From positions 1,550,001 through 1,614,000 of the forward strand of contig NZ_CP005286.1 of assembly GCF_000819445.1 (NCBI RefSeq): a stretch of DNA of 64,000 nucleotides, given 5' to 3'. The position numbers were made by a program, and so were the translations under genes. The stretch comes from Corynebacterium humireducens NBRC 106098 = DSM 45392. Lineage in GTDB: Bacteria; Actinomycetota; Actinomycetes; Mycobacteriales; Mycobacteriaceae. Every line of letters begins with the position of its first letter. Within the stretch, counting starts at the first letter, position 1. The notes below the pieces were generated by a model that saw nothing but the letters and a program-made list of their open reading frames with translations, had not been told where the DNA came from and did no database searches. Below, piece by piece: positions 27,555 to 36,902 of the stretch.

Positions 27555-27570
27555 TGTGACTTAATTCATC
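27555..27570 (+). promoter_or_regulatory. candidate GlxR (cAMP-CRP type) site
   Basis: Matches 10 of the 12 defined positions of TGTGA-NN-TA-NN-TCACA. GlxR is the global CRP-type regulator of corynebacteria and is known to act on PTS genes. Confidence 0.5.
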
Positions 27571-27737
27571 ATTTTCATAACGTCCCGCCCGGGACAGCCC
27601 CGGAGCGCCCCGATCCCCGGGTCGCGCCCCATAGGATTGATCCAGCTCAGGACCTGTTCGGTCACCCGACCGGACACCGCTCCGGGCACGCGTCCCCCGC
27701 CACCCAGCGGACACGCCGCAACGACACGTTTTTCCGA

Positions 27738-27744
27738 ACGGACA
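27738..27744 (-). promoter_or_regulatory. candidate SugR-type half-site before fruK
   Basis: TGTCCGT on the minus strand (then TCGG), eleven bases before the fruK start, overlapping its ribosome binding site region. Confidence 0.35.
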
Positions 27745-27755
27745 GGGAGCCCGCC

Positions 27756-28721
27756 GTGATTCTCACCCTCACCCCCAACCCCAGCATCGACGCGACCATG
27801 CAACTGGGGACGCGGCTGCGCCGCGGGCTCGTCCACCGTCCCTCCTCCATCTCCCAGGTGGCCGGCGGAAAAGGCGTCAACGTCACGCACGCCCTGACCC
27901 TCGCGGACAAACTCAGCCTCGCCCTCTTCCCGGCGGACGGCAACGACCCCTTCGTCGCCCTGGCCCGCCAGTCCGGGATCCCCTTCCACGCCATCCCGGT
28001 GTCCGAGGGCGTCCGCATCAACACCACCCTCACTGAACCGGACGGGACCACCACCAAGATCAACGGCCTCGGCGCGCAGATCGAGCCGCCCACCCGCCGC
28101 ATCATCGAGGAGACCGTCGTCCGCCTCGCCGCGAACGCCTCCTGGCTGGTCATGGCCGGTTCCCTGCCGCCCGGGGTCCCCACCGGCTGGTACACGGAAC
28201 TCATCACCACCGTCCGCGCGACGCACCCGGACCTGCCGGTGGCCGTCGACACGTCCGACGCCGCGATGATCGCCCTCGGCGAGGGCTTCGAGGTCGCCGC
28301 CCCGACCCTCATCAAGCCCAACGGCATGGAGCTCGGGCAGCTCGTCGACCGTGACGGCGAGCACCTCGAGGCGGCCGCCGCCCGCGGCGACTTCTCCCCG
28401 GTCATCGACGCGGCCCGCGTCGTCGTCGACCGCGGCGTCAACGAGGTCCTGGTGACGCTCGGCGTCGCCGGAGCCGCCCTCGTCACCGCGCAGGGCGTCT
28501 GGCTCGCCACCCCTCCCCCGGTCGACGTCATGTCCACCGTCGGCGCGGGCGACAGCTCGCTCGCCGGGTACCTCATGGCCCGCGCGGAGGGCGGCAGTCC
28601 CGCCGACTGCCTGGCCCGCGCCGTCGCCTACGGCACCGCCGCCACCGGCCTGCCCGGCACCACCATTCCTTCCCCCGCACAACTGAATCTCGAGGAAACC
28701 CATGTCCGTCATATCTCCTGA
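27756..28721 (+). CDS. fruK: 1-phosphofructokinase
   Basis: A 321-residue ribokinase-family (PfkB) kinase that turns fructose 1-phosphate, the product of the fructose PTS, into fructose 1,6-bisphosphate. Substrate loop GGKG (37-40) and the anion-hole/catalytic motif GAGD (263-266, Asp266 as base) are present. GTG 27756 has AGGGAG seven bases upstream. The 3' end overlaps ptsF by 20 bases. In C. glutamicum two such kinases and an additional DeoR regulator (FruR) lie here; this window has one kinase and only SugR. Confidence 0.92.
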   Translation: MILTLTPNPSIDATMQLGTRLRRGLVHRPSSISQVAGGKGVNVTHALTLADKLSLALFPADGNDPFVALARQSGIPFHAIPVSEGVRINTTLTEPDGTTTKINGLGAQIEPPTRRIIEETVVRLAANASWLVMAGSLPPGVPTGWYTELITTVRATHPDLPVAVDTSDAAMIALGEGFEVAAPTLIKPNGMELGQLVDRDGEHLEAAAARGDFSPVIDAARVVVDRGVNEVLVTLGVAGAALVTAQGVWLATPPPVDVMSTVGAGDSSLAGYLMARAEGGSPADCLARAVAYGTAATGLPGTTIPSPAQLNLEETHVRHIS

Positions 28722-30714
28722 CCTGGTACACCTGGACGCCGACCTCGGCGGCACGACCACCGAGGTGATCACCGCCCTGGCGGGCGTCGTCCACGCCGCC
28801 GGCCGCGCCAGCTCCCCGCAACTGCTCGCCGACGCCGCCCTCGCCCGTGAGGCCCAGAACCCCACCGGTGTGCCCGGCCGCGTCGCCATCCCCCACTGCC
28901 GTTCCGCCGCCGTCGAGGTCCCGACCCTGGCCTTCGCCCGACTGTCGCGCCCCGTCGACTTCGGCGGTCCCGACGGCGACGCCGAGCTCGTCTTCCTCAT
29001 CGCCGCCCCCGAGGGCGGCGGCAAGGCCCACCTGAAGATCCTCTCCAAGCTCGCCCGCGCCCTCGTCCGGGGTGACTTCCTCGAACGACTGCGCGCCGCC
29101 ACCACGGAGGAGGAGATCGTCACGGCCGTCGAGGAGGTCGTGGGTGACATCCCGCAGACCACCCCGCCCGCCGAGAAGCCCACCGACAAGCCCGTCGAGA
29201 AGCCGCGGACCCGCCTCGTGGCCGTCACCGCGTGCCCCACGGGCATCGCCCACACCTACATGGCCGCCGACGCCCTGGCGCAGACGGCCGCCGCCCGCGA
29301 GGACGTGGAGCTCCACGTCGAGACCCAGGGCTCCTCCTCCACTGAGGCCCTCGACCCGGACCTCATCCGCGACGCGGACGCCGTCATCTTCGCCACCGAC
29401 GTCGGCGTGCGTGACCGTGAGCGTTTCGCCGGCAAGCCCGTCATCGAGTCCTCCGTCAAGCGCGCCATCAACGAGCCGTCGGTCATGCTCGACGAGGCCG
29501 TCGCCGCCTCCCGTAACCCGGAGGCACGCCGGGTGAGCGGGACGGCGTCGGCAAGCGCGGAGAAGCAGACCGAGCTGAGCTGGCCACGCCGCATCCAGCA
29601 GGCGGTGATGACGGGTGTGTCCTACATGATCCCGTTCGTCGCGGCCGGTGGTCTGCTGCTCGCCCTCGGCTTCCTCGTCGGCGGCTACGACATGGCCAAC
29701 GGCTGGCAGGCCATCGCCCTGCAGCACTCGCTGACCAACCTCCCCGGCAACGAGGTGCTTGTCGACGGCGCCACCGTCGCCTTCGACCGCTCCGGCCTCG
29801 CGCTGTACCTCGGTGCGGTGCTCTTCGCCACGGGCCAGATGGCCATGGGATTCATCGTCGCGGCGCTGTCCGGCTACACGGCCTACGCCCTGGCCGGACG
29901 CCCCGGCATCGCCCCCGGTTTCGTCGGCGGCGCGATCTCCGTGCTCATCGGCGCCGGCTTTATCGGCGGTCTGGTCACCGGTATCCTGGCCGGACTCGTC
30001 GCCTGGTGGATCGCCTCGTGGAAGGTGCCCCGCATCCTCTCCTCGCTCATGCCGGTGGTGATCATCCCGCTGCTCACCTCCCTCATCGTGGGTCTGACGA
30101 TGTTCCTGCTGCTCGGCCGCCCTCTGGAGGGCATCATGACCGGGCTGACCGACTGGCTGTCCTCGATGTCCGGCTCCTCCGCCGTCGTGCTGGGCGTCAT
30201 CCTCGGTCTCATGATGTGCTTCGACCTCGGTGGCCCCGTGAACAAGGCGGCGTACCTCTTCGCCACCGCCGGCCTGTCCACCGGTGACGAGGCCTCCATG
30301 CAGATCATGGCCGCCGTCATGGCCGCCGGCATGGTCCCGCCGATCGCCCTGTCCGTCGCCACCATCCTCCGCCGCAGCCTGTTCACCCCGGCCGAGCAGG
30401 AGAACGGCAAGTCCGCCTGGCTGCTGGGACTGTCCTTCATCTCCGAGGGTGCGATCCCCTTCGCGGCGGCCGACCCGTTCCGCGTCATCCCCTCGATGAT
30501 GGTCGGCGGTGCCGTCACCGGCGCCACCGCCATGGCCCTGGGCGTCGGTTCCCGCGCCCCGCACGGCGGCGTGTTCGTCCTCTTCGCCATCGACCCCTGG
30601 TGGGGCTTCCTGCTGGCGATCCTGGCCGGCACGGTCGTCTCCGCCGCCACCGTCATCGCCCTCAAGCAGTTCTGGCCGACGAAAGCGGTAGCAGCCGCCA
30701 CGGTCGATGCCTAA
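28702..30714 (+). CDS. ptsF: fructose-specific PTS enzyme IIABC
   Basis: A 670-residue fused permease. The IIA domain has its phospho-histidine at His65 (RVAIPHCRS); the IIB domain after a Pro/Lys linker (about 155-170) has Cys178 in AVTACPTGIAHTY; the IIC domain from about 300 has roughly nine membrane spans and transports fructose, releasing fructose 1-phosphate for FruK. ATG 28702 overlaps the end of fruK and is preceded by GAGGAAA, so the two are coupled. The stop codon overlaps a possible ptsH -10 hexamer. Confidence 0.95.
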   Translation: MSVISPDLVHLDADLGGTTTEVITALAGVVHAAGRASSPQLLADAALAREAQNPTGVPGRVAIPHCRSAAVEVPTLAFARLSRPVDFGGPDGDAELVFLIAAPEGGGKAHLKILSKLARALVRGDFLERLRAATTEEEIVTAVEEVVGDIPQTTPPAEKPTDKPVEKPRTRLVAVTACPTGIAHTYMAADALAQTAAAREDVELHVETQGSSSTEALDPDLIRDADAVIFATDVGVRDRERFAGKPVIESSVKRAINEPSVMLDEAVAASRNPEARRVSGTASASAEKQTELSWPRRIQQAVMTGVSYMIPFVAAGGLLLALGFLVGGYDMANGWQAIALQHSLTNLPGNEVLVDGATVAFDRSGLALYLGAVLFATGQMAMGFIVAALSGYTAYALAGRPGIAPGFVGGAISVLIGAGFIGGLVTGILAGLVAWWIASWKVPRILSSLMPVVIIPLLTSLIVGLTMFLLLGRPLEGIMTGLTDWLSSMSGSSAVVLGVILGLMMCFDLGGPVNKAAYLFATAGLSTGDEASMQIMAAVMAAGMVPPIALSVATILRRSLFTPAEQENGKSAWLLGLSFISEGAIPFAAADPFRVIPSMMVGGAVTGATAMALGVGSRAPHGGVFVLFAIDPWWGFLLAILAGTVVSAATVIALKQFWPTKAVAAATVDA

Positions 30715-30717
30715 ACT
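30712..30717 (+). promoter_or_regulatory. possible ptsH promoter -10
   Basis: TAAACT fits TANANT and overlaps the ptsF stop codon; about 38 bases to the ptsH ATG. No convincing -35. Would allow ptsH transcription independent of fructose genes. Confidence 0.4.
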
Positions 30718-30755
30718 GGCCACAGAACCCCTTAATTCACGAAAGGACCCCACCC

Positions 30756-31022
30756 ATGGCCTCCAAGACCGTGACCGTCGGCTCCGCAGTCGGCCTCCAC
30801 GCCCGCCCCGCCGCCATCGTCGCTGACGCCGCCGCCGAGTACGACGACGAGATCCTCCTCACCCTCGTCGGTGACGAGGACGGCGAGGAGGCCGATGCCG
30901 CCTCCTCCCTCATGATCATGGCGCTCGGCGCCGAGAAGGGTGACCAGGTCACCGTCACCTCCGACAACGCGGAAGCCGTCGAGAAGATCGCGGCTCTCAT
31001 CGAGTCGGACCTGGACAAGTAG
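30756..31022 (+). CDS. ptsH: PTS phosphocarrier protein HPr
   Basis: An 88-residue protein that takes phosphate from enzyme I to the sugar-specific IIA domains. The active site is His15 in GLHARPAA. ATG 30756 follows GAAAGGA; in-frame upstream codons belong to the ptsF region and were excluded. A long hairpin terminator follows the stop. Its position at the end of fruK-ptsF, with a possible own promoter, lets general PTS capacity be set apart from fructose uptake. Confidence 0.96.
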   Translation: MASKTVTVGSAVGLHARPAAIVADAAAEYDDEILLTLVGDEDGEEADAASSLMIMALGAEKGDQVTVTSDNAEAVEKIAALIESDLDK

Positions 31023-31034
31023 TCCGGACACGGA

Positions 31035-31074
31035 GAACGCCTCCCTCCCCTGTCAGCAGGGGCGGGAGGCGTTC
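31035..31074. terminator. bidirectional terminator ptsH / gene at 31087
   Basis: Stem GAACGCCTCCC (31035-31045) with GGGAGGCGTTC (31064-31074), plus an inner CCCCTG / CAGGGG pairing, between convergent genes. Confidence 0.8.
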
Positions 31075-31086
31075 GTCGATTCGGGG

Positions 31087-31455
31087 TCACATGTAGGCGA
31101 TGATGATCGCGTCGTGGCGTTCGGCCGCCTCGGCGAAGAACTGCGCCAGGGCGGGCAGGTCGTGGGAGTAGGTGACCTCGCCGACCTCGGAGAGGGCCTG
31201 CGCGATCATCGTCACCTGGACGGGGGCCAGCGCGTTGCGCGTCGGCTTGAACTGCCACATCTCGCCGCCGTTGAGGGCCGGCTCCGCGTGCGTGAGCATG
31301 AGGTCGTCATCGAGGATGAACCACTCGTCGCTGAGACGCAGGACAGGGAGCTCAGCCTCCGCAATGAGCTTCTCGACGACCGCCACCCGGTCCGGGTTGA
31401 CCGTCAGTCGCAGGTAATCGTCCTTGGAGACGGCAAGGTAAACAGGAACACGCAT
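31087..31455 (-). CDS. small protein of unknown function
   Basis: A 122-residue soluble protein I do not recognise. It has no membrane span or signal peptide; a hydrophobic strand pattern (VYLAVSK, VTMIAQAL) alternates with acidic helices. ATG 31455 is preceded by GGTAGG. It lies alone between the ptsH terminator and uraA and is oriented like uraA, with a hairpin (31474-31494) between them, so it is probably its own transcription unit. Confidence 0.65.
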   Translation of the reverse strand: MRVPVYLAVSKDDYLRLTVNPDRVAVVEKLIAEAELPVLRLSDEWFILDDDLMLTHAEPALNGGEMWQFKPTRNALAPVQVTMIAQALSEVGEVTYSHDLPALAQFFAEAAERHDAIIIAYM

Positions 31456-31473
31456 GCCTACCGTTCTACCACC

Positions 31474-31494
31474 GGCAGCCCCCTGCGGGCTGCC
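31474..31494 (-). terminator. possible terminator after uraA
   Basis: GGCAGCCC / GGGCTGCC, 8-bp perfect stem with a five-base loop, 72 bases past the uraA stop on the minus strand; it lies just upstream of the gene at 31087. Confidence 0.4.
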
Positions 31495-31565
31495 CGGAGG
31501 CGGGGATCACCCAGGTGTCTGTGACGAATATCGCGGGATGAGGCCAGGGTGACGTAGGGGTCGGG

Positions 31566-32858
31566 TCAGTGGTGGAACTTGGCGTGCCGCCCCTCCCCGA
31601 GCGTGACGTAGAGCCACTTCAGCACCGGGTAGGCGACGATGATGCCGGCCGAGCCCCAGGCGATGCCCTCCAGCTCGATGCCGCCGACCGTGAGCGTCAG
31701 GTTGCCGATGCCGGCGATGAGCGCCACCGCCGCGGCCGTGAGGTTGACCGGGTTGTTGAAGTTGACCCGGTTGTCCTGCCAGATGCGGATGCCCAGCATG
31801 CCGATGAGTCCGTAGAGCACCAGGGTCGCCCCGCCGAGCACGCCGGTGGGGATGGTGAAGATGAGTGCCCCGAACTTCGGGATGAACGCCAGGGCGACGG
31901 CGGTGGCCGCCGCCACCCAGTAGGCGGCCGTCGAGTAGACGCGCGTGGCCGCCATGACGCCGATGTTCTCCGCGTAGGTCGTCGTGCCGGAACCACCGAA
32001 GGAACCCGCCAGGGTGGTGGCCAGGCCGTCGGCGACGAGCGCGTCACCGGCCAGGTCGTCGAGGTTCCGGCCCGTCATCTCGGACACGGCCTTGACGTGG
32101 CCGACGTTCTCCGCGATGAGGACGATGACCACCGGCAGGGTGACCAGGATCGCCGAGAGACGGAACTCCGGGGTGTGGAACTCCGGCAGGCCGAACCACG
32201 CGGCGTCCGCGATGGTGTCCGCGGCCCCCTCTGCGAGGTTGCCCGTGAGGGTGGCGAACACCCAGCCGACGACCACGCCGATGAGGATGCCCAGCCGCGC
32301 CACCATGCCCCGGCCCGCGACGGTGGCCAGGAGGATGGCCACGAGGGTCACGGTGGCCACCAGGGGCTGCGTCTGGAAGTTGCCCGTCGCGACGGGCGCC
32401 AGATTCAGCCCGATGAGCGCGACGATCGCACCCGTGACGGCCGGGGGCATCACCGCGTCGATGACCTTCCGGCCCGCCGCCTTGACCGCCAGGCCCACGG
32501 CGACGAGCACCAGGCCGGTGACCAGGACGCCGCCGATCTGGGCGCCGGGGCCGTGCTGCTGGCTGGCGATCAGCGGGGCGATGAACGCGAAGGAGGAGCC
32601 CAGGTAGGAGGGCAGACGGTTGCGGGTGATGAGCAGGAAGAGCATCGTGCCCACACCCGAGAACAGCAGGGTGGTGTTGACCGGGAAGCCGGTGAGGGTG
32701 GGGACGAGGAGGGTGGCGCCGAACATGGCCACGACATGCTGCATGCCGATGCCGATGGTGCGGGGCCAGCTGAGTCTCTCGTCGGGCGCGACGACCGCGC
32801 CGGGGGCGATCTTTCGGCCGTCGCCGTGGACGGTCCATCCGAGGTTTCTGAGGGTCAC
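31566..32858 (-). CDS. uraA: uracil permease (NCS2 family)
   Basis: A 430-residue nucleobase:cation symporter with about fourteen membrane spans. The segment QHVVAMFGATLLVP (about 37-50) and the substrate-binding loop with GSFGGSGTTTYAENIGVMA (about 289-307) are characteristic of uracil transporters of the UraA/PyrP type. GTG 32858 has TACTGT at 32865-32870 (minus strand) six bases upstream, so the mRNA is predicted leaderless. The promoter sits in the 44 bases after the hflX stop. Confidence 0.9.
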   Translation of the reverse strand: MTLRNLGWTVHGDGRKIAPGAVVAPDERLSWPRTIGIGMQHVVAMFGATLLVPTLTGFPVNTTLLFSGVGTMLFLLITRNRLPSYLGSSFAFIAPLIASQQHGPGAQIGGVLVTGLVLVAVGLAVKAAGRKVIDAVMPPAVTGAIVALIGLNLAPVATGNFQTQPLVATVTLVAILLATVAGRGMVARLGILIGVVVGWVFATLTGNLAEGAADTIADAAWFGLPEFHTPEFRLSAILVTLPVVIVLIAENVGHVKAVSEMTGRNLDDLAGDALVADGLATTLAGSFGGSGTTTYAENIGVMAATRVYSTAAYWVAAATAVALAFIPKFGALIFTIPTGVLGGATLVLYGLIGMLGIRIWQDNRVNFNNPVNLTAAAVALIAGIGNLTLTVGGIELEGIAWGSAGIIVAYPVLKWLYVTLGEGRHAKFHH

Positions 32859-32864
32859 GGTCTC

Positions 32865-32870
32865 ACAGTA
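32865..32870 (-). promoter_or_regulatory. leaderless promoter of uraA
   Basis: TACTGT on the minus strand, six bases before the GTG start; no ribosome binding site. Confidence 0.5.
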
Positions 32871-32902
32871 GCGCCGTTGCCGCCCGGACTCCGGCCGGGA
32901 GG

Positions 32903-34437
<1,535 letters not shown>

Positions 34438-34438
<1 letters not shown>

Positions 34439-34671
34439 TAGTGTCCATTGTTCCACGCCGGACCGAGAGTTAACAGTACCGGTCCGCCGCAACCTTCCTG
34501 GACGGGGCAGGAACGGCACGCGCTGGCCCCGCAGGACTCCGGTGCGGTGAAGTGCCGGAGCACCGCGTGGACGAGGGCCTCGGGCAGCTCGGTGTGTTCC
34601 GCTATTTCCCGGGTGGTGCGTGCCCCGGCGTCGACGGCGGCGCGGATGCGGGCTACCGGTCCCACCGTCAC
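34438..34671 (-). CDS. feoC: FeoC-like winged-helix protein with Cys cluster
   Basis: A 77-residue protein. GTG 34671 was chosen because it overlaps the feoB stop (GTGA); this frame has ATG-initiated readings upstream but they lie inside feoB. Residues 5-42 look like a small winged helix (REIAEHTELPEALVHAVLRH) and residues 47-61 hold four cysteines (47, 52, 55, 61), as in FeoC proteins, which bind an Fe-S cluster or act on FeoB stability. Its stop shares one base with the hflX start. The assignment rests on position, size and the Cys pattern. Confidence 0.7.
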
Positions 34672-36536
34672 CACCACACGCTGAGGAGCTGGAACGTGCC
34701 GACGGCCAGCAGCCACGCGACCCCGAGCTGCAGCACCAGGCCGGTGAGCGTCCACCGCAGGCCGATCTCACGGCGTTGGGCGGCGAGGGTGGCCACGCAC
34801 GGGGTGTAGGCGAGCAGGAACATCATGAAGGCCCACACCGCGGGCACGGTGTGTCCGCCGGAGGCCTCCGCGAAGTCCCGGGTGACGGCCTCCCCCAGGT
34901 CCTCGCCGGGGTAGGTCTGCGCCCACGTGGACAGGACGGCCTCCTTGGCGACGAACCCCGTGACCAGCGCCCCCGTGAGCGTGCCGGAGCCGAAGCCCGC
35001 AGGCGTGAAGACCGGGGCGAGGGTGCCGGCGACAGCGGCGTAGGCGGAGTCCGCGACGGGCAGGTCCTCGTCGGCGAAGCGGTGGTCCCCGACCACCGGG
35101 GTCGCCTGCAGGAGGAACACGACCGTCACGCAGGCGACGATGACCGTCGAGGCGGTCCGCAGGAAGCCGGAGACGCGGGTCCAGGTCACCCGCCCCACCA
35201 TCCGCGCGCCGGGCCACTGGTAGCGGGGCAGCGCGATGACGAGCGGTTCACTGCCGAAGCCGCGCCACAGCAGCCGCCGGACGAGCATGCCGACCCCCAC
35301 GATGAGCAGCACCGACGTCAGGTACATGGCGAAGACGACGGAGCCGGCGTGCGTCGGGAAGAAGGTGGCGGCCAGCATGACGTAGACCGTCAGCCGGGCG
35401 GTGCAGGAGGCGAAGGGGATGAGCAGCGCGGTGAGGATGCGGTGCTCGCGGCGCCCCAGGATGCGCGTCGCCGCGATCGCGGGCACGTTGCAGCCGAAGC
35501 CGACGATGAGGGGGATGAACGCCCGCCCCGGGAGGCCGATGGCACGCATCGTCCGGTCGGCGACCACGGCCGCGCGCGCCATGTAGCCGGAGTCCTCCAG
35601 TACCGCCAGGCACAGGAACATGAGCGCCATGAGCGGGACGAAGGTGAGCACCATGCCCACCCCGGCGATGAGTCCGTCGACGATGACGGCCTCCGCGAAC
35701 CGGTTGCCCAGCAGGGTGCGGGCGGCCTCGCTGACGGGACCGCTGAACAGCCGGTCGAGGAGGTCCTGGAAGGGGGCGGCCACGGTGGTGGTGATCTGGA
35801 AGACGCCCCACATGACGGCGAGGAACACCAGCGGCCCGGACACGGGGTGCAGGGTCACGGCGTCGAGCCGGTCGGTCCACGTCCGCTGCCGCGGCCGCGT
35901 GTCGACGACCCCCTCCATCACCGCGGCGATCCACCCGAAGCGTTCCTCGGCGGCGGCGATCTCGTCGCCGGCCACGGGGGCGGAACGCAGGGCGCGCGGT
36001 TCCCGCTCGAGCGCCGCCTCCAGGGCGGGTCCGAGCTCTGCGAGGTGACGGCGCTGCCGGGGGTTGACCGCCACGACGGGCACCCCGGTCGCGGCGGACA
36101 GCGCGGCGGTGTCCACCGGGTCCGCCACGTCCGTCTTCGTCAGGGCCACCACCACGCGGAGTTCGTGCTCGAGCAGCTGGGAGACCAGGTAGAGCCCGCG
36201 GGCGAGGGCGGAGGCGTCGACGACGGCGAGGACGGCGTCGGGTGGGTCGTCGAGAAGCATGTCGCGGGTGAACTCCTCGTCCGGGCTGGCGGGTTCGAGG
36301 GAGTAGGCGCCGGGCAGGTCGATGAGGTCGAGGGGCGTGCCGCCGGGCCGCCATTCGCCGCGGGCGACGTCGACGGAGGTGCCCGGCCAGTTGCCCTCCT
36401 GGACGCGGGAGCCGGTGAGGGCGTTGAAGAGCGTCGACTTGCCGGAGTTGGGGGCGCCGACGACGGCGACGACCGGGGAACCGGGAGGCGCGGAGCGCAG
36501 GGCGGGGCCGTGGCAGCCCGGGGTGTCGGCCATCAT
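34668..36536 (-). CDS. feoB: ferrous iron transporter FeoB
   Basis: A 622-residue Fe(II) importer. The cytosolic G domain has G1 GAPNSGKS (27-34), G3 DLPGAYS and G4 TKTD; the membrane part from about 240 has two gate motifs with conserved cysteines (VGFGCNVPA and FASCTARL). ATG 36536 overlaps the feoA stop (TGATG). It is somewhat shorter than enterobacterial FeoB (about 770 residues) but complete in motifs. With feoA and feoC it forms a coupled operon under a predicted DtxR box. Confidence 0.95.
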   Translation of the reverse strand: MMADTPGCHGPALRSAPPGSPVVAVVGAPNSGKSTLFNALTGSRVQEGNWPGTSVDVARGEWRPGGTPLDLIDLPGAYSLEPASPDEEFTRDMLLDDPPDAVLAVVDASALARGLYLVSQLLEHELRVVVALTKTDVADPVDTAALSAATGVPVVAVNPRQRRHLAELGPALEAALEREPRALRSAPVAGDEIAAAEERFGWIAAVMEGVVDTRPRQRTWTDRLDAVTLHPVSGPLVFLAVMWGVFQITTTVAAPFQDLLDRLFSGPVSEAARTLLGNRFAEAVIVDGLIAGVGMVLTFVPLMALMFLCLAVLEDSGYMARAAVVADRTMRAIGLPGRAFIPLIVGFGCNVPAIAATRILGRREHRILTALLIPFASCTARLTVYVMLAATFFPTHAGSVVFAMYLTSVLLIVGVGMLVRRLLWRGFGSEPLVIALPRYQWPGARMVGRVTWTRVSGFLRTASTVIVACVTVVFLLQATPVVGDHRFADEDLPVADSAYAAVAGTLAPVFTPAGFGSGTLTGALVTGFVAKEAVLSTWAQTYPGEDLGEAVTRDFAEASGGHTVPAVWAFMMFLLAYTPCVATLAAQRREIGLRWTLTGLVLQLGVAWLLAVGTFQLLSVWW

Positions 36537-36769
36537 CAGGCGGGGGCGACGGTGAGACCGGAGGCGGTGCGCCGGTCGATGACGTACCGGGCCGTGCCGA
36601 TGCACACGAGGCAGGCGCCGCCGATGGCGCGGCGGTCGAGGGAGAACTCCACGCCCTGTCCCAGCCCCAGTTCCGCCAGGCGGCGCCGGATGTCGGCCGG
36701 CAGGTCGGGGTTGACGGCGAGCAGGCGCAGCGGGCAGTTGCGCGGTGCCGTGGGTAGCGGACAGGTCAT
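36536..36769 (-). CDS. feoA: ferrous iron transport protein FeoA
   Basis: A 77-residue SH3-like cytoplasmic protein that partners FeoB. The strand-rich core (LAVNPDLPADIRRRLAELGL, then ARYVIDRRTASGLTV) is typical. Two adjacent ATGs (36772, 36769) are possible; the second is six bases from AGGGG. The upstream 34-52 bases carry an iron box. First gene of feoABC-hflX. Confidence 0.88.
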   Translation of the reverse strand: MTCPLPTAPRNCPLRLLAVNPDLPADIRRRLAELGLGQGVEFSLDRRAIGGACLVCIGTARYVIDRRTASGLTVAPA

Positions 36770-36802
36770 CATGTTCCCCTGATTCTCGGATAGGCCCCAC
36801 CG

Positions 36803-36821
36803 ATATGTAAGGCTTGCCTTA
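36803..36821. promoter_or_regulatory. DtxR iron box upstream of feoA
   Basis: Nineteen bases matching 16 of 19 positions of the DtxR/IdeR consensus TWAGGTWAGSCTWACCTWA, including 13 of the 14 core positions; centre is the palindrome TAAGGC-TT-GCCTTA. It lies 34 bases before the feoA start, within the divergent region, where a repressor would block transcription when iron is plentiful. Confidence 0.75.
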
Positions 36822-36888
36822 CTGTAGTCCGGCGCGGGCGTTTTGAGAAGCCCCGGGCGGGCATGTTTTTCCCGCACCCGCGAAGGGA

Positions 36889-36894
36889 TAGACT
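36889..36894 (+). promoter_or_regulatory. leaderless promoter of gene at 36903
   Basis: TAGACT, perfect TANANT, eight bases before the ATG; no ribosome binding site. Confidence 0.55.
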
Positions 36895-36902
36895 GGACAA
36901 CC

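Larger units (their letters stand above)
27413..27755. promoter_or_regulatory. ptsI-fruK divergent control region
   Basis: 343 bases without a gene. It holds two adjacent 10-base repeats of TGTCCG(A/T)TTG on the minus strand (27508-27527), single CGGACA copies at 27671, 27708 and 27739, a GlxR-like dyad (27555-27570) within an AT-rich stretch (27530-27585), and a TAGGAT hexamer at 27632-27637 that could be a fruK -10. The AT content of its middle contrasts with the flanking genes. Confidence 0.6.
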
